DNA of 64,000 bases, from the NCBI RefSeq assembly GCF_002937115.1, contig NZ_NHRY01000252.1, positions 1-64,000 on the forward strand. The letters run 5' to 3'. The position numbers and the translations under genes were made by a program. The notes under the pieces are model-generated. The model did no database searches and had not been told where the DNA came from. It saw nothing but the letters and a program-made list of their open reading frames with translations. Of the stretch, positions 32,556 through 41,613 are shown piece by piece. Every line of letters starts with the position of its first letter. Position 1 is the stretch's first letter. The DNA comes from Rhodopila globiformis (GTDB taxonomy: Bacteria; Pseudomonadota; Alphaproteobacteria; Acetobacterales; Acetobacteraceae).

Positions 32556-33025
32556 ATGAGCAGCCCGGTCGGGTTCGCGCGCCGCTTCGCCCTGGCGGCG
32601 GCCCTGGCCCTGCTGGCCGGATGCAGCGGGTCGGTCAAGGTCGGGCCGGACGCCGTCGCCGGGCTGGCGCCCGATGGCACCGTGGACATGCAGCAGGTCC
32701 AGGTCGCCTATATCGGCAGCGGCGGCGGCGGCAGCGGCACGCTGTTCTATCGCGGCCGGGCCTACCCGTTCACCGTCGGCGGCCTGGGTATCGGCGGCAT
32801 CGGGCCTCCTCGATGGAAGCCAAGGGCGAGGTCTACAAGCTGGCCGACATCGCCCAGTTCCCCGGCGCCTACGGCCAGGCTCGTTACGGCTTCGCCTTCG
32901 GCACCAAAAGCGCCGGCGACCTGTGGCTGCAGAACGAAGCCGGCGTGATCATGCATCTTCATGCCAAACGCGAGGGGCTGGTGCTCAGCCTGGGCGGCGA
33001 TGCGGTCGTTATTTCGATGCAATAG
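32556..33025 (+). pseudogene. frameshifted lipoprotein of unknown family
   Basis: The first frame starts MSSPVGFARRFALAAALALL with a lipobox LAGC and continues through a Gly-rich segment to GGLGIGGIG. The sequence then continues sensibly only in another frame (SSMEAKGEVYKLADIAQFPG, then GLVLSLGGDAVVISMQ). One missing G in the run at 32802-32804 would restore a single protein of about 156 residues. Either the gene is recently broken or there is a sequencing error. I do not know its function. The outer-membrane protein gene overlaps its 3' end. Confidence 0.7.
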
Positions 33026-33899
33026 CTGCGCAGGCCCGGCCACGGGCGCAACCGCCCTGTCCCGGCCACCCGCCAGGGCCGCGTGCGTCGCCGTCTTCCT
33101 GCTGCTGGGACTGCTGCCCGCGCGGGCCGAGGTATCGCCGCAGGACGGCTACACCAAGGACGGGGCGCCGCAGATCCATATCGAGCTGGCGCCCTATCTC
33201 TGGCTGCCGGCCAGCAACGCCCAGGTGACGCTGGGCAACGGCGCCACCGCGGCGGCCAGCGCCGGGGTCCCGAGCCTGTCCCAGCTCGCCAACGTGCTGA
33301 CGGGCGCCTTCATGGGCGTGGGCGTGCTGCGCTACGGGCCATGGTCCGGTGAACTGAACATCGACTATGTCGGCGCCTCGCAGAACAAGGGCCTGCCGCC
33401 GGACGTGCTCGGCCGGCCGCGCTCCCTGACCATCGACGTCTCGACCGTGCGCGTGGCGCCCGGCATCGGCTACCAGGTGTTCAACGGCTTCGTCGGCGGC
33501 ATTCCCGCAACCCTGGACGGGCGCGTCGGCTTTGCCTGGTTCTCCGCCAGCAGCACGCTCGATCTCGACCGGATCGGCCTGCTGGGCCGCGAACGGGTGA
33601 TCGGCATCAGCCAGAGCGGCGACTTCACCCAGCCCTGGCTGGGACTGCGGGGAGCGATCTATCCCAGCCCGCGCTGGCGCTTCATGCTCGAGGCGCAGGG
33701 GCAGGGGTTCGGCGTCAGCGGCGGCTCCTGGGGCTGGCAGGTTTCCGCCATCGGCACCTGGGCGGCTACGTCCTGGCTGAACCTCAACGCCGGCTTCATG
33801 GCCTTGCACGAGTCCGGCAACCTGGACGCCAGCCGCGCTGTCAAGGCCTTCAACGCCACGCTGTATGGGCCGGTGCTCAGCGTTTCTTTTACGTTCTGA
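33000..33899 (+). CDS. outer-membrane beta-barrel protein
   Basis: About 299 residues with an N-terminal hydrophobic signal (AACVAVFLLLGLLPARA, cleavage near residue 43) and alternating hydrophobic/polar strands. It ends in the C-terminal aromatic YGPVLSVSFTF typical of outer-membrane proteins. HIELAPYLWLPASNAQV near the start of the mature part is found in porin-like proteins of unknown specificity. The start is uncertain: ATG 33000 lies in the tail of the upstream lipoprotein gene, and GTG/ATG alternatives exist. Confidence 0.75.
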   Translation: MRSLFRCNSCAGPATGATALSRPPARAACVAVFLLLGLLPARAEVSPQDGYTKDGAPQIHIELAPYLWLPASNAQVTLGNGATAAASAGVPSLSQLANVLTGAFMGVGVLRYGPWSGELNIDYVGASQNKGLPPDVLGRPRSLTIDVSTVRVAPGIGYQVFNGFVGGIPATLDGRVGFAWFSASSTLDLDRIGLLGRERVIGISQSGDFTQPWLGLRGAIYPSPRWRFMLEAQGQGFGVSGGSWGWQVSAIGTWAATSWLNLNAGFMALHESGNLDASRAVKAFNATLYGPVLSVSFTF

Positions 33900-34007
33900 A
33901 CTGGACGGGCGGCGTCCCGCCCAGTATACTGCAGGAGCAGTCGTGGCGCTGCAACGACTTCACCGTTGCCGGCACGCTGTGCCGGGTCACGAACGGGAGG
34001 ATGGATC

Positions 34008-34397
34008 ATGACGGCGAATGGATGGCGCGTCGGCCGGCGGCAGCTGGGTGGCGGCACGCTGGCGGCGATTCTGATGATCGGCCTGGGCGCCGGGGACGCT
34101 TTTTCGTTGCAAATCCGTGATACCAGCCCCAGGGCGAACGCGGTCATCCACGGGCGCCACGCCGCTTTCGTGCTGCGCTTCGACGGGCCGGTCGATCATA
34201 TCCGGTCGCGCATGGAAATCGTCCAATCGGGCAAGGTGATCCACGTGCTGGTGCCGCGTGAGGACAGCGCGCCGAATGTTCTGTTCGCGTCCGGCGAGAC
34301 GCCACCACCCGGGCAGTATACCCTGCATTGGCAGGTCCGCGCCGAGCAGGGCAGCGTGGTCAGTGAAGGCGACCTTCCGTTCTCGGTGCAACAATAG
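34008..34397 (+). CDS. CopC-domain copper-resistance-like periplasmic protein
   Basis: Encodes 129 residues with an N-terminal Tat-like or Sec signal (VGRRQLGGGTLAAILMIGLG). It has the CopC fold signature LRFDGPVDHIRSRMEIVQSG and PPPGQYTLHWQVRAEQGSVVSEGDLPF. CopC domains bind copper or assist its import. The N-terminal His ligand and Met-rich loop of classical CopC are not evident, so copper binding is uncertain. No CopD neighbour is present. Confidence 0.78.
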   Translation: MTANGWRVGRRQLGGGTLAAILMIGLGAGDAFSLQIRDTSPRANAVIHGRHAAFVLRFDGPVDHIRSRMEIVQSGKVIHVLVPREDSAPNVLFASGETPPPGQYTLHWQVRAEQGSVVSEGDLPFSVQQ

Positions 34398-34477
34398 CGG
34401 GCGCCGCGGGCCATCACGGTAAGGCAACGGCCACTGCCGCCAGGGCCGCGCTGCCCGCCCGCGCCTTTTCGTTGTGG

Positions 34478-35314
34478 CTACGGCGCCGCGACGGCGCGGT
34501 AATAAAGCCCGTTCGCGCCATAGGCCGGCGACAGCCAGTAGCCGCCACTGCCGGAGCAATAGTAGTACGGCGTGCCGCCGCGCGGGGAATAGGCACAGCC
34601 GCCGGGCAGGGCGGCGAAGCTGGCACCGGCGGCCACCCCGGCGGCATAGCCGCTCGCCGAGCCGGCCGCGACGCCGGCATTATAGGCGTTCGCGGTGTTC
34701 GCCGCCGCAACGGTCGCGCCCACGGCGGTTCCCACCGCCGCGCCGGCCAGCGCGGCGCCGGCATAGCCCCAGCCGCTGCCGCCGCAGTTGTAGCAACCCG
34801 AGGCGCCGTAATAATTCACCGTCGCCGGCTGATGGTAATACCCGCCGTACGACGCCGTGGTGCCGTAATAGCCGGTGTGCGCCACCGCGCCACCGCTCGT
34901 CGCCGTGGCATGATAGTAACCCCCGTAATCACTGGCATGATAGGCACCCGTGGCGTTCGCCTCGGTGCCGTGCGCATAGCCGCCGGCATCGCTGGCGTGA
35001 TAGGCGCCTGTGGCATTTGCCGCCGAGCCATGCTCATAGCCGCCGAGATCGCTGGAATGCGCCACGCCCCGGGACGAGACCGTGGTGGAGTGCTGGTACC
35101 CACCGTAGCTGCCGCTGTGCGTGTAGCCGCCCCCGGAATCGGCATGCCAGCCGCCGCCGGCGCCATGCCAGCCGCCGCCGCTGCCCCAGCCGTGGAAGCC
35201 GCCGCCGCCTTCCAAGCCATGGTAACCGCCGCCGCCGTGGAACCATGCCAGGCCCGACTGTGGCGACAGGGCCAGGATCATTGCCGCCCCGGCTGCCAGA
35301 AGCTTCTCTCGCAT
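34478..35314 (-). CDS. secreted Gly/Tyr/His-rich repeat protein
   Basis: Encodes 278 residues. A signal peptide (1-23, cleaved after GLA) is followed by a low-complexity domain: HGGGGYHGLEGGGGFHGWG, then a decad-like repeat built on GAYHASDxGGYxHGTxANAT (about 90-140). A short Cys pair (GCYNCGGSG) follows, then an Ala/Gly-rich hydrophobic stretch (about 185-235), and the protein ends in a C-terminal Cys/Tyr segment. Codon use is ordinary. It is the last gene of an apparent arylsulfatase-OmpA-DUF2092 operon, so it may be an envelope or surface component. Function is unknown. Confidence 0.75.
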   Translation of the reverse strand: MREKLLAAGAAMILALSPQSGLAWFHGGGGYHGLEGGGGFHGWGSGGGWHGAGGGWHADSGGGYTHSGSYGGYQHSTTVSSRGVAHSSDLGGYEHGSAANATGAYHASDAGGYAHGTEANATGAYHASDYGGYYHATATSGGAVAHTGYYGTTASYGGYYHQPATVNYYGASGCYNCGGSGWGYAGAALAGAAVGTAVGATVAAANTANAYNAGVAAGSASGYAAGVAAGASFAALPGGCAYSPRGGTPYYYCSGSGGYWLSPAYGANGLYYRAVAAP

Positions 35315-35363
35315 AACCGCAGTCCCTTCCGTTGTGATTGCCGTCAGGTAACGAAACGCCGGC

Positions 35364-36197
35364 CTACGGCTGTTTTGCCGGCGGCGGTCTGCCCGCTGCC
35401 GGACGCGGCGACTCGGCCGGCGGCGGCGCGAAGGCCATGCGCTTCGCCGCTTGCGCCCTGGACGAACTGAACGCTGTCATGTCGACCGGCATGTTCAGCT
35501 TCCAGTCGGAATAATCCGTCTGGTACAGCGCGTGCGCCGGCTCGTTCGGATAGGTCACGCGCACCATCCGTGGCAGATGGTCGGCCGCGCCGATCCACAA
35601 TTCCGCCTGCACGTTGTCGCCTTCGATCGCCACGATGTCGGTTGTCGTACGGCCCACCACCACCGATTGGCCGACATAGAACGCCGACTTCAGGTTCTTG
35701 TCGAACACCTCGCACGGCCGGGAGACGATGACGTCCGCGAACGGGAAATAGATCGCGCCGATGTCCCACGCCGCATCCAGCATCTGGTCGATCGTCGGCG
35801 GTGCCTTGGCGATCGCGACCAGGTTCGCCGACGGCACGAAGGCCATCATGGTGTTGCCATCGTAATAGAATTCGTCCGGCACGCCGTCGCCGGGCCTGAT
35901 GACCCGCAGCTTGTCGGGCCGCTGCAGCGTCACGTGGCTGAGCACGGTGTAGAACAGCGGCTGCCCGTTGCGCGCATTCCGTTGATAGGTGTCGACCGCC
36001 GTGAACGACATGGTGCGGGCGCTGCCCAGGGTGTCGCACGCGGCGTGCAGGATGGCGAGCACCTTCGGTTCGATCTTCGGCGGCCCGGCCGGCTTTGTCG
36101 CGCCGTCCTGCGCCGCGGCCGGAGCCAGGCGCGCCGCGCCAACCACCAGCAACGCCGACAGGGCGAGCCGACCAAAACAACTCATGACAATTCGCAT
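35364..36197 (-). CDS. DUF2092 periplasmic protein
   Basis: Encodes 277 residues with a Sec signal (cleavage near AAAQ, about 30), then a LolA-like/DUF2092 domain: SARTMSFTAVDTYQRNARNG, LQRPDKLRVIRPGDG, EFYYDGNTMMAFVPSANLVA. The tail is Pro/Ala-rich. The fold suggests lipid or lipoprotein binding in the periplasm. The start MRIVMSCFGRLALSALL was chosen as the beginning of the signal. It lies between the OmpA-like and the Gly/Tyr/His-rich genes with short gaps. Confidence 0.82.
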   Translation of the reverse strand: MRIVMSCFGRLALSALLVVGAARLAPAAAQDGATKPAGPPKIEPKVLAILHAACDTLGSARTMSFTAVDTYQRNARNGQPLFYTVLSHVTLQRPDKLRVIRPGDGVPDEFYYDGNTMMAFVPSANLVAIAKAPPTIDQMLDAAWDIGAIYFPFADVIVSRPCEVFDKNLKSAFYVGQSVVVGRTTTDIVAIEGDNVQAELWIGAADHLPRMVRVTYPNEPAHALYQTDYSDWKLNMPVDMTAFSSSRAQAAKRMAFAPPPAESPRPAAGRPPPAKQP

Positions 36198-36356
36198 CGG
36201 CTTGTCTTCCCCATTGCGCGCGGTCCTGCTGTGCAGCGACGTTACGCATCCGGCCGGAAACAGCAACGCGGCAGGGCGCCATGCATGACGCCCCGCGGCC
36301 AACCACGGCAGACCGGTCCCACCCCGGGCCGCGCGGCCCGGGAGGAAATAGTTCGG

Positions 36357-36911
36357 CTAGGACGCCAGCGTGATCTCCACCCGGCGGTTCTTGGCTCGTC
36401 CCGCTGCCGTATCGTTCGACGCGACCGGCGAGGCCTCACCCCAGCCCTTGGCCGAAACCATGTCCGGCTTCACGCCCTGGGAGATCAGGAACTGCATCAC
36501 ATCCTCGGCACGCTTCTGCGACAGTTCCTCGTTGGAGGTGATCCCTTCCTGCTTCAGCCGCGGGCCGATCGGCGCGTTGTCGGTGTAGCCGTTGACGACA
36601 AGCTTGTTTTCCTGCGTCGATGCCAGCCTCTGCGCCAGCTTGGCAATGATCCGCTTGCCGGCCGCCGACATGTGATAGCCGCCCGACGGGAACAGCAGGT
36701 CACTGTTGACGGTGTACTTGATCGCCCCCTGCAGCCGGGAAATCTGCTGCTGCTGCGTGGCAATCTGCTGCTGCTGCTGCGTCACCTGCGACTGCAGCTG
36801 CTGGTTCTGCGCCTGCAGGGCGTCGTAGTCGGATCTCGACACGCACCCTGCCAGCACGAACGCGGCTGCCAGCGATCCCGCGGCGAGGCTTCGTTGTATC
36901 GGCTTGTTCAT
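36357..36911 (-). CDS. OmpA-family lipoprotein
   Basis: Encodes 184 residues with lipobox VLAGCVSRSDY, a Gln-rich coiled coil (QNQQLQSQVTQQQQQIA, about 33-65) and a C-terminal OmpA peptidoglycan-binding domain with VVNGYTDNAPIGPRLKQ, SQKRAEDVMQFLISQGV and KNRRVEI. It probably tethers the outer membrane to peptidoglycan. It is the second gene of the minus-strand arylsulfatase operon. Confidence 0.9.
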   Translation of the reverse strand: MNKPIQRSLAAGSLAAAFVLAGCVSRSDYDALQAQNQQLQSQVTQQQQQIATQQQQISRLQGAIKYTVNSDLLFPSGGYHMSAAGKRIIAKLAQRLASTQENKLVVNGYTDNAPIGPRLKQEGITSNEELSQKRAEDVMQFLISQGVKPDMVSAKGWGEASPVASNDTAAGRAKNRRVEITLAS

Positions 36912-37011
36912 CACGACCGTTCTCCTTCCTGAGGTTTCCAGGTGGTGCGGCCTTCGCACCGGCCTGGCGGGTCCCACAGCGGCAGTCCACGCATCCCGCG
37001 GGCGCCGCGAT

Positions 37012-39537
37012 CTAGTTTGCGTCCTGTCCCGCGCGATAGGCGGCCTCGAGCTTCCGCACGTCCGCCGGCGTCAGCTTCGGCCGCTCGAGTTGGATCGTCA
37101 GCTTGTCGATCTTGCCGGTGAACCGGAACGGAACCTGATAATCCCGGTCGTCCACCGGCGTGCCGGTATCCAACCCGATGTCGAAGGTTTCGTCGATCGG
37201 CAGCATGATGGGGATGGTTTGCTCCAGCGTCTGAGTCGAAACGGTCGTGCCATCCACCTTGAATGTCCCGGTGCCGGAACGGCCAAGCCCGCTGGCGTTG
37301 TTGTAGGCCAGCGTGGCGAAGCCAAGCCCGTCGTAATGGAAGTCGTATTCAAGCGTGTGCTTGCCGGGAGCCAGCGCCTCGGCGCCTTCCCAGCGCACCC
37401 GCTGCAGGTTCAGCAGGTTCCAGGTGAAAACAGGCTTGCCGTGCAGCAGATACAGCGCGTAGCCGCCGAAGCGCCCGCCATCGGTCACGACCATGCCCTC
37501 GGCGCCACCCTCCGGCACGTCGATGCTGGCGGTGATGGTATAGGACGTCGCCAGCAGGTTGGGCGCGGCGCCCGTGGGAATGCCGGCAACCGGGACCCCC
37601 GCGTAGGTGAATTCGGTACGGCCCGCCGACAGCGACGGCCGCGGCGTCACCATGCGCGTAACGGCCGAGGCATCCAGCGGCAGCACCTGGTATTTCGCGA
37701 ACTCACCGAACATCAGGTCGGTCATTTCCCGCATCCGGCGCGGGTTCTGCGCCGCGACGTCGGTGTACTGGGTCCAGTCGTGCCGGAGGTCGTACAGTTC
37801 GAATTTAAAACCACTCGCCGGATCGAGCACCACGTTGCCCAGGCCCGCATCCCACGGCGCGCGGGTGGGAACGGCGCTGAGCATCCAGCCATTGTCATAC
37901 AGGCCCTGCACGCCCATCATTTCGAAATACTGTGTCCGGTGCGGCGACGGCGCGCTGGCGTTGCCGAAGCTGTACACCATGCTGACGCCCTCGATCGGCT
38001 TTTGCGTGATGCCGTCAACGGTGTTCGGCGCGGCGATGCCCGTTGCCTCCAGGATTGTCGGCACGATGTCGATCACGTGGTGGAACTGCGGGCGGATGCC
38101 GCCCTTGTCGGTAATCCGCGCGGGCCAGGAGATCGCCACGCCCTGCCGCACGCCGCCGAAGAACGATGGCACCTGCTTGGTCCATTTGAACGGCGTATCG
38201 AACGCCCAGGCCCAGCCGACGGCCATGTGCGGATAGGTCTGGTCGCTGCCCCAGACGTCGTACCACGCCATTTGCTGCTCGGCCGTCAGGGCAACGCCGT
38301 TGAAGGTCAGAAGTTCGTCCGGCGTGCCGTTTGGCGTACCTTCGGCCGAGGCGCCGTTGTCGCCGCTGATGTAGATGATCAGCGTGTTGTCGAGCTTGCC
38401 CATGTCCTGCACCGCCTGGATCACCCGGCCGATCTCGTGGTCGGTGTAGGCCAGGTAGGCCGCATAGACGTTGGCCTGGCGGATAAACAGCTTCTTTTCG
38501 ACGCCGGTCAGTTCATCCCAGTTCTTCAGCAGGTCGTGCGGCCAGGGCGTCAGTTTGGCATCGGCCGGAATGACCCCGAGCCGCTTCTGGTTGGCGAAGA
38601 TCTGCGTGCGCAGTTCGTTCCAGCCCTTGTCGAACAGATGCAGATCGCTGATCCTGCTGATCCATTCCGGAGTCGGATGGTGCGGCGCGTGGGTGCCGCC
38701 GGGCACGTAGTAGAGGAAGAACGGAATCCTGGGGTCGATGTCATTCAACTGGTGCAGCCAGTGCACCGCGTCATCCGCCATTGCGGTGGTCAGGTTCCAC
38801 TGCGGATGCCCGACATAGGGGTAGATCGGCGTGGTGTTGCGGAACAGGTTCGGCTGCCACTGGCTGGTGTCGCCGCCGACGAAGCCAAAGAAATAGTCGA
38901 ATCCCATGCCTCTCGGCCATTGGTCGAACGGGCCGGCCTGGCTCGCCTGATAGGTCGGGGTGTTGTGGTCCTTGCCGAACCACGACGTGCGGTAGCCGTT
39001 GTCCCGCAGGATGCGGCCGATTGTGGCGCTGTCCTTCGGGATGATCGAGTTGTAGCCCGGGAAACCAGTTGATTGCTCCGAAACGACACCAAAACCGACC
39101 GAGTGGTGGTTGCGGCCGGTGATCAGCGCCGCGCGCGTCGGTGAGCACAGGGCGGTGGAGTGGAAATTGGTGTAGCGCAGCCCATCCCTGGCAATGCGGT
39201 CGAGCGCCGGCGTGGGAATGACGCCGCCGAAGGTCGACGGCGCCGCGAAGCCGACGTCATCCGTCATGATCAGCAGGATATTGGGCGCGCCCTTCGGCGG
39301 CACCACGCGCATCGGCCAGGCCGGCCTGGACTGGTCGGCGTTCAGCCCGATCTGGCCGGTGAACGGTTGCGGCGGCGGCGGCAGCACATGCCCGTCGATC
39401 GTGGTGGTTGCATCCGGCGAGCCCGGGACGCCGGTGACCTGCTGGGCCTGGACGGCCGGCATCCCCAGAGCCAACGCCAGGCAGGCCAGCACGACGCCGC
39501 GAACCAATGTGCCACGCAGGAAGCCGCAAAGACGCAT
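37012..39537 (-). CDS. exported arylsulfatase
   Basis: Encodes 841 residues with a Sec signal (cleaved after VQA, about 31). The sulfatase core begins PNILLIMTDDVGFAAPSTFG, and the formylglycine motif is CSPTRAALITGR (C131), so maturation by a formylglycine-generating enzyme is expected. Further landmarks are WFGKDHNTP and FYVPGGTHAPHHPTPEW-like metal-site residues. A C-terminal ~200-residue beta-rich extension is typical of large bacterial arylsulfatases. It heads the operon with the OmpA-like, DUF2092 and Gly/Tyr/His-rich genes. It hydrolyses sulfate esters, probably for sulfur supply. Confidence 0.93.
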   Translation of the reverse strand: MRLCGFLRGTLVRGVVLACLALALGMPAVQAQQVTGVPGSPDATTTIDGHVLPPPPQPFTGQIGLNADQSRPAWPMRVVPPKGAPNILLIMTDDVGFAAPSTFGGVIPTPALDRIARDGLRYTNFHSTALCSPTRAALITGRNHHSVGFGVVSEQSTGFPGYNSIIPKDSATIGRILRDNGYRTSWFGKDHNTPTYQASQAGPFDQWPRGMGFDYFFGFVGGDTSQWQPNLFRNTTPIYPYVGHPQWNLTTAMADDAVHWLHQLNDIDPRIPFFLYYVPGGTHAPHHPTPEWISRISDLHLFDKGWNELRTQIFANQKRLGVIPADAKLTPWPHDLLKNWDELTGVEKKLFIRQANVYAAYLAYTDHEIGRVIQAVQDMGKLDNTLIIYISGDNGASAEGTPNGTPDELLTFNGVALTAEQQMAWYDVWGSDQTYPHMAVGWAWAFDTPFKWTKQVPSFFGGVRQGVAISWPARITDKGGIRPQFHHVIDIVPTILEATGIAAPNTVDGITQKPIEGVSMVYSFGNASAPSPHRTQYFEMMGVQGLYDNGWMLSAVPTRAPWDAGLGNVVLDPASGFKFELYDLRHDWTQYTDVAAQNPRRMREMTDLMFGEFAKYQVLPLDASAVTRMVTPRPSLSAGRTEFTYAGVPVAGIPTGAAPNLLATSYTITASIDVPEGGAEGMVVTDGGRFGGYALYLLHGKPVFTWNLLNLQRVRWEGAEALAPGKHTLEYDFHYDGLGFATLAYNNASGLGRSGTGTFKVDGTTVSTQTLEQTIPIMLPIDETFDIGLDTGTPVDDRDYQVPFRFTGKIDKLTIQLERPKLTPADVRKLEAAYRAGQDAN

Positions 39538-39777
39538 CCTCGACCCCGTCGCCGTTCATGATGCAGTGGGAACGACAGCTATCACCCGGGCCGCCGCGGT
39601 GACTATGCCAATTCGGCAAACACCGCGGTTTGCGCGCCGGATTGGCAGGCAGGTCCGATCACAAGCACTTGTGTCCGTTCGCCGTTTCTGCATAGCACAG
39701 GTGAATCTATTCACTTTGCCGTAACGGTCCCGCCGTGGCGTGGGATGCGCCCGGCGAACCGGCCCAGGGCATCATGG

Positions 39778-40308
39778 TCATTCCTGGCCGCGGCGCGGGC
39801 CTTTGCGGAACAGCATCCGGTTCAGGACACCTTCGCCCAGCACCTCGCCGACTTCCCGGTAGGCGAAATACGGCAGCAGGATCAGCAGCAGCACCAGGCA
39901 CGTCGCGACGATCTGCAGCCAGGTGCCGCCGGCAAACTGCGCCAGCGAGACGCGGAACGACTGTCCGTGCAGCATGCCGGCGATCGCCTCCTCGGCGAGA
40001 TCCAGCACGAAGAGCAGCGCAAGAAAGGCCAGCGACTTGTGAAGGATCGGGTAGATCAGCGGCTTGTTGCCGTATCGCTCTCCGATGTGGAGCGCGTGGC
40101 CGATCAGCATGAACTTGCCCAGTATCAGCGCCTTGACCGCGGCAAGACCGTAGGATGTGTAATCGATCCCCTCGGCACGCAGCACGGCGCCCTTGTAAAG
40201 CAGAAGCGTTCCGAAGCAGACGTACAGGTACAGGGACACCGCCACGTACCGCTTGAGCTCGTCCGTCGCCCTTTGACGCAGACGCCGTTTCGTTTGAACT
40301 TCGTTCAT
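39778..40308 (-). CDS. four-helix membrane protein of unknown function
   Basis: Encodes 176 residues: a basic N-terminus (TKRRLRQRATDELKRY), then four hydrophobic helices (about 22-40, 57-75, 88-108 and 127-148) and a basic C-terminus (FRKGPRRGQE). The pattern LHKSLAFLALLFVLDLAEEA is conserved-looking, but I do not assign a family. It lies between divergent and convergent neighbours, alone. Confidence 0.72.
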   Translation of the reverse strand: MNEVQTKRRLRQRATDELKRYVAVSLYLYVCFGTLLLYKGAVLRAEGIDYTSYGLAAVKALILGKFMLIGHALHIGERYGNKPLIYPILHKSLAFLALLFVLDLAEEAIAGMLHGQSFRVSLAQFAGGTWLQIVATCLVLLLILLPYFAYREVGEVLGEGVLNRMLFRKGPRRGQE

Positions 40309-40559
40309 GGCACGTTTCTGTTCAGGACTTCCAGGGGGGCGCCCGGCAGCACAAGGCCGGCCAGTTGTGCAGAATAGCGAACAAATATCGCCGGGCTGTC
40401 AAGAGCCGTGTCAACAACATCCTGCGGCCGCAAACCACGCATCATCCGGCCGGGACCGGCCCGAAGCGGCCAGATCCGATGGCGTTGGCCTGAACGGCGT
40501 GGCATAGCGATGGCCGTGAAGCGGCGCCGTCCGGCGTCGCCTGCCCGAGTGCCCGTGCC

Positions 40560-41585
40560 ATGCGACCGACCATCCACTGCCACCTCGTCAACGATCCGTT
40601 CGGCGACCCCGGGATGTACGCCGACATCATGTTCGAAGGGCGCGCCCTGCTGTTCGACATCGGCGACATCACGGCGCTGCCGCCGCGAAAGCTGCTGCGG
40701 GTCAGCCACGTCTTCGTCAGCCACGCGCACATGGACCACTTCGCCGGCTTCGACCACCTGCTGCATTTGTTCCTGGGCCGTGACAAGACGCTGGCGTTGT
40801 TCGGCCCCGCCGGCTTCATCGACCGGGTGGGGCACAAGCTGCATGCCTACACCTGGAACGTCATTCGCAACTACCAGGGCGATCTGGCGCTGGCGGTGAC
40901 CGAGGTCGCCGAGGACGGCACCCTGCGCCGCGCCCGTTTCCGATCGTCACAGGCGTTCCTGCGCGAGTCCATGCCGGACGCCCGCATGGATGGCGACCTG
41001 TTGGCTTCCTGTGGTGGGCTGCGGGTTCGTTGCGCGGTGCTGGACCATGCGACCCCCTGCCTCGGCTTTGCGATGGAGGAGCCCGCGCATGTCAACATCT
41101 GGAAGAACAGGCTGGATGCGATGGGGCTGGCCGTCGGGCCCTGGCTGCGCGATCTCAAGCGCGCCGTGCTGGACGATCTGCCCGCGGCGACGCCCATCGG
41201 CGCCCTGCGCCGCAGCGGCGACGACACCGTTGCGGCGACGTTACCGCTCGGCGCGCTGCGCGGCCTGGCCGAGGTGACCGCCGGCCAGAAGATCGCCTAT
41301 GTCGTCGATGTCCGTTACGTGCCCGGCAATATCGGCCGGATCAGACAGTTGGCGCTTGGCGCTGACGAACTGTTCATTGAATGCGCCTTTCTTCAGGAGG
41401 ATGCGGAGCAGGCCGCGCGGAAGAACCACCTGACCGCGTGGCAGGCCGGAAGGTTGGCGCGCCTGTCGCAGGTGAAGCGGCTTGTGCCGTTCCATTTCTC
41501 CACCCGCTATATGGATCGCGGCAACGTCCCGGGCGACGAGGCCCGGACGGCCTTTCAGGAAACGGGAGGCTTTCGCAATCAGTAA
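40560..41585 (+). CDS. metallo-beta-lactamase-fold protein, RNase Z-like
   Basis: Encodes 341 residues with the zinc motif HAHMDH (residues 55-60) in VSHVFVSHAHMDHFAGF, downstream His/Asp ligands in DHATPCLGF and YVVDVRY, and a C-terminal PFHFSTRYMD histidine. This resembles tRNase Z-like proteins, but it lacks the long flexible arm of true RNase Z. It is probably a phosphodiesterase of unknown substrate. A strong terminator follows immediately. Confidence 0.85.
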   Translation: MRPTIHCHLVNDPFGDPGMYADIMFEGRALLFDIGDITALPPRKLLRVSHVFVSHAHMDHFAGFDHLLHLFLGRDKTLALFGPAGFIDRVGHKLHAYTWNVIRNYQGDLALAVTEVAEDGTLRRARFRSSQAFLRESMPDARMDGDLLASCGGLRVRCAVLDHATPCLGFAMEEPAHVNIWKNRLDAMGLAVGPWLRDLKRAVLDDLPAATPIGALRRSGDDTVAATLPLGALRGLAEVTAGQKIAYVVDVRYVPGNIGRIRQLALGADELFIECAFLQEDAEQAARKNHLTAWQAGRLARLSQVKRLVPFHFSTRYMDRGNVPGDEARTAFQETGGFRNQ

Positions 41586-41587
41586 AA

Positions 41588-41613
41588 ATCCTCCGGCAGA
41601 GCCGGAGGCTTTT
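41588..41613 (+). terminator. Rho-independent terminator after the MBL gene
   Basis: An 8-bp perfect stem (41590-41597 with 41601-41608, CCTCCGGC/GCCGGAGG) with an AGA loop is followed by CTTTT, four bases after the stop codon. Confidence 0.85.

Noticed and set aside
30788-33025. 745-codon plus-strand frame covering the CinA-like gene
   Set aside because: Mostly antisense to CinA; only its last ~75 codons are real, being the shifted 3' part of the broken lipoprotein.
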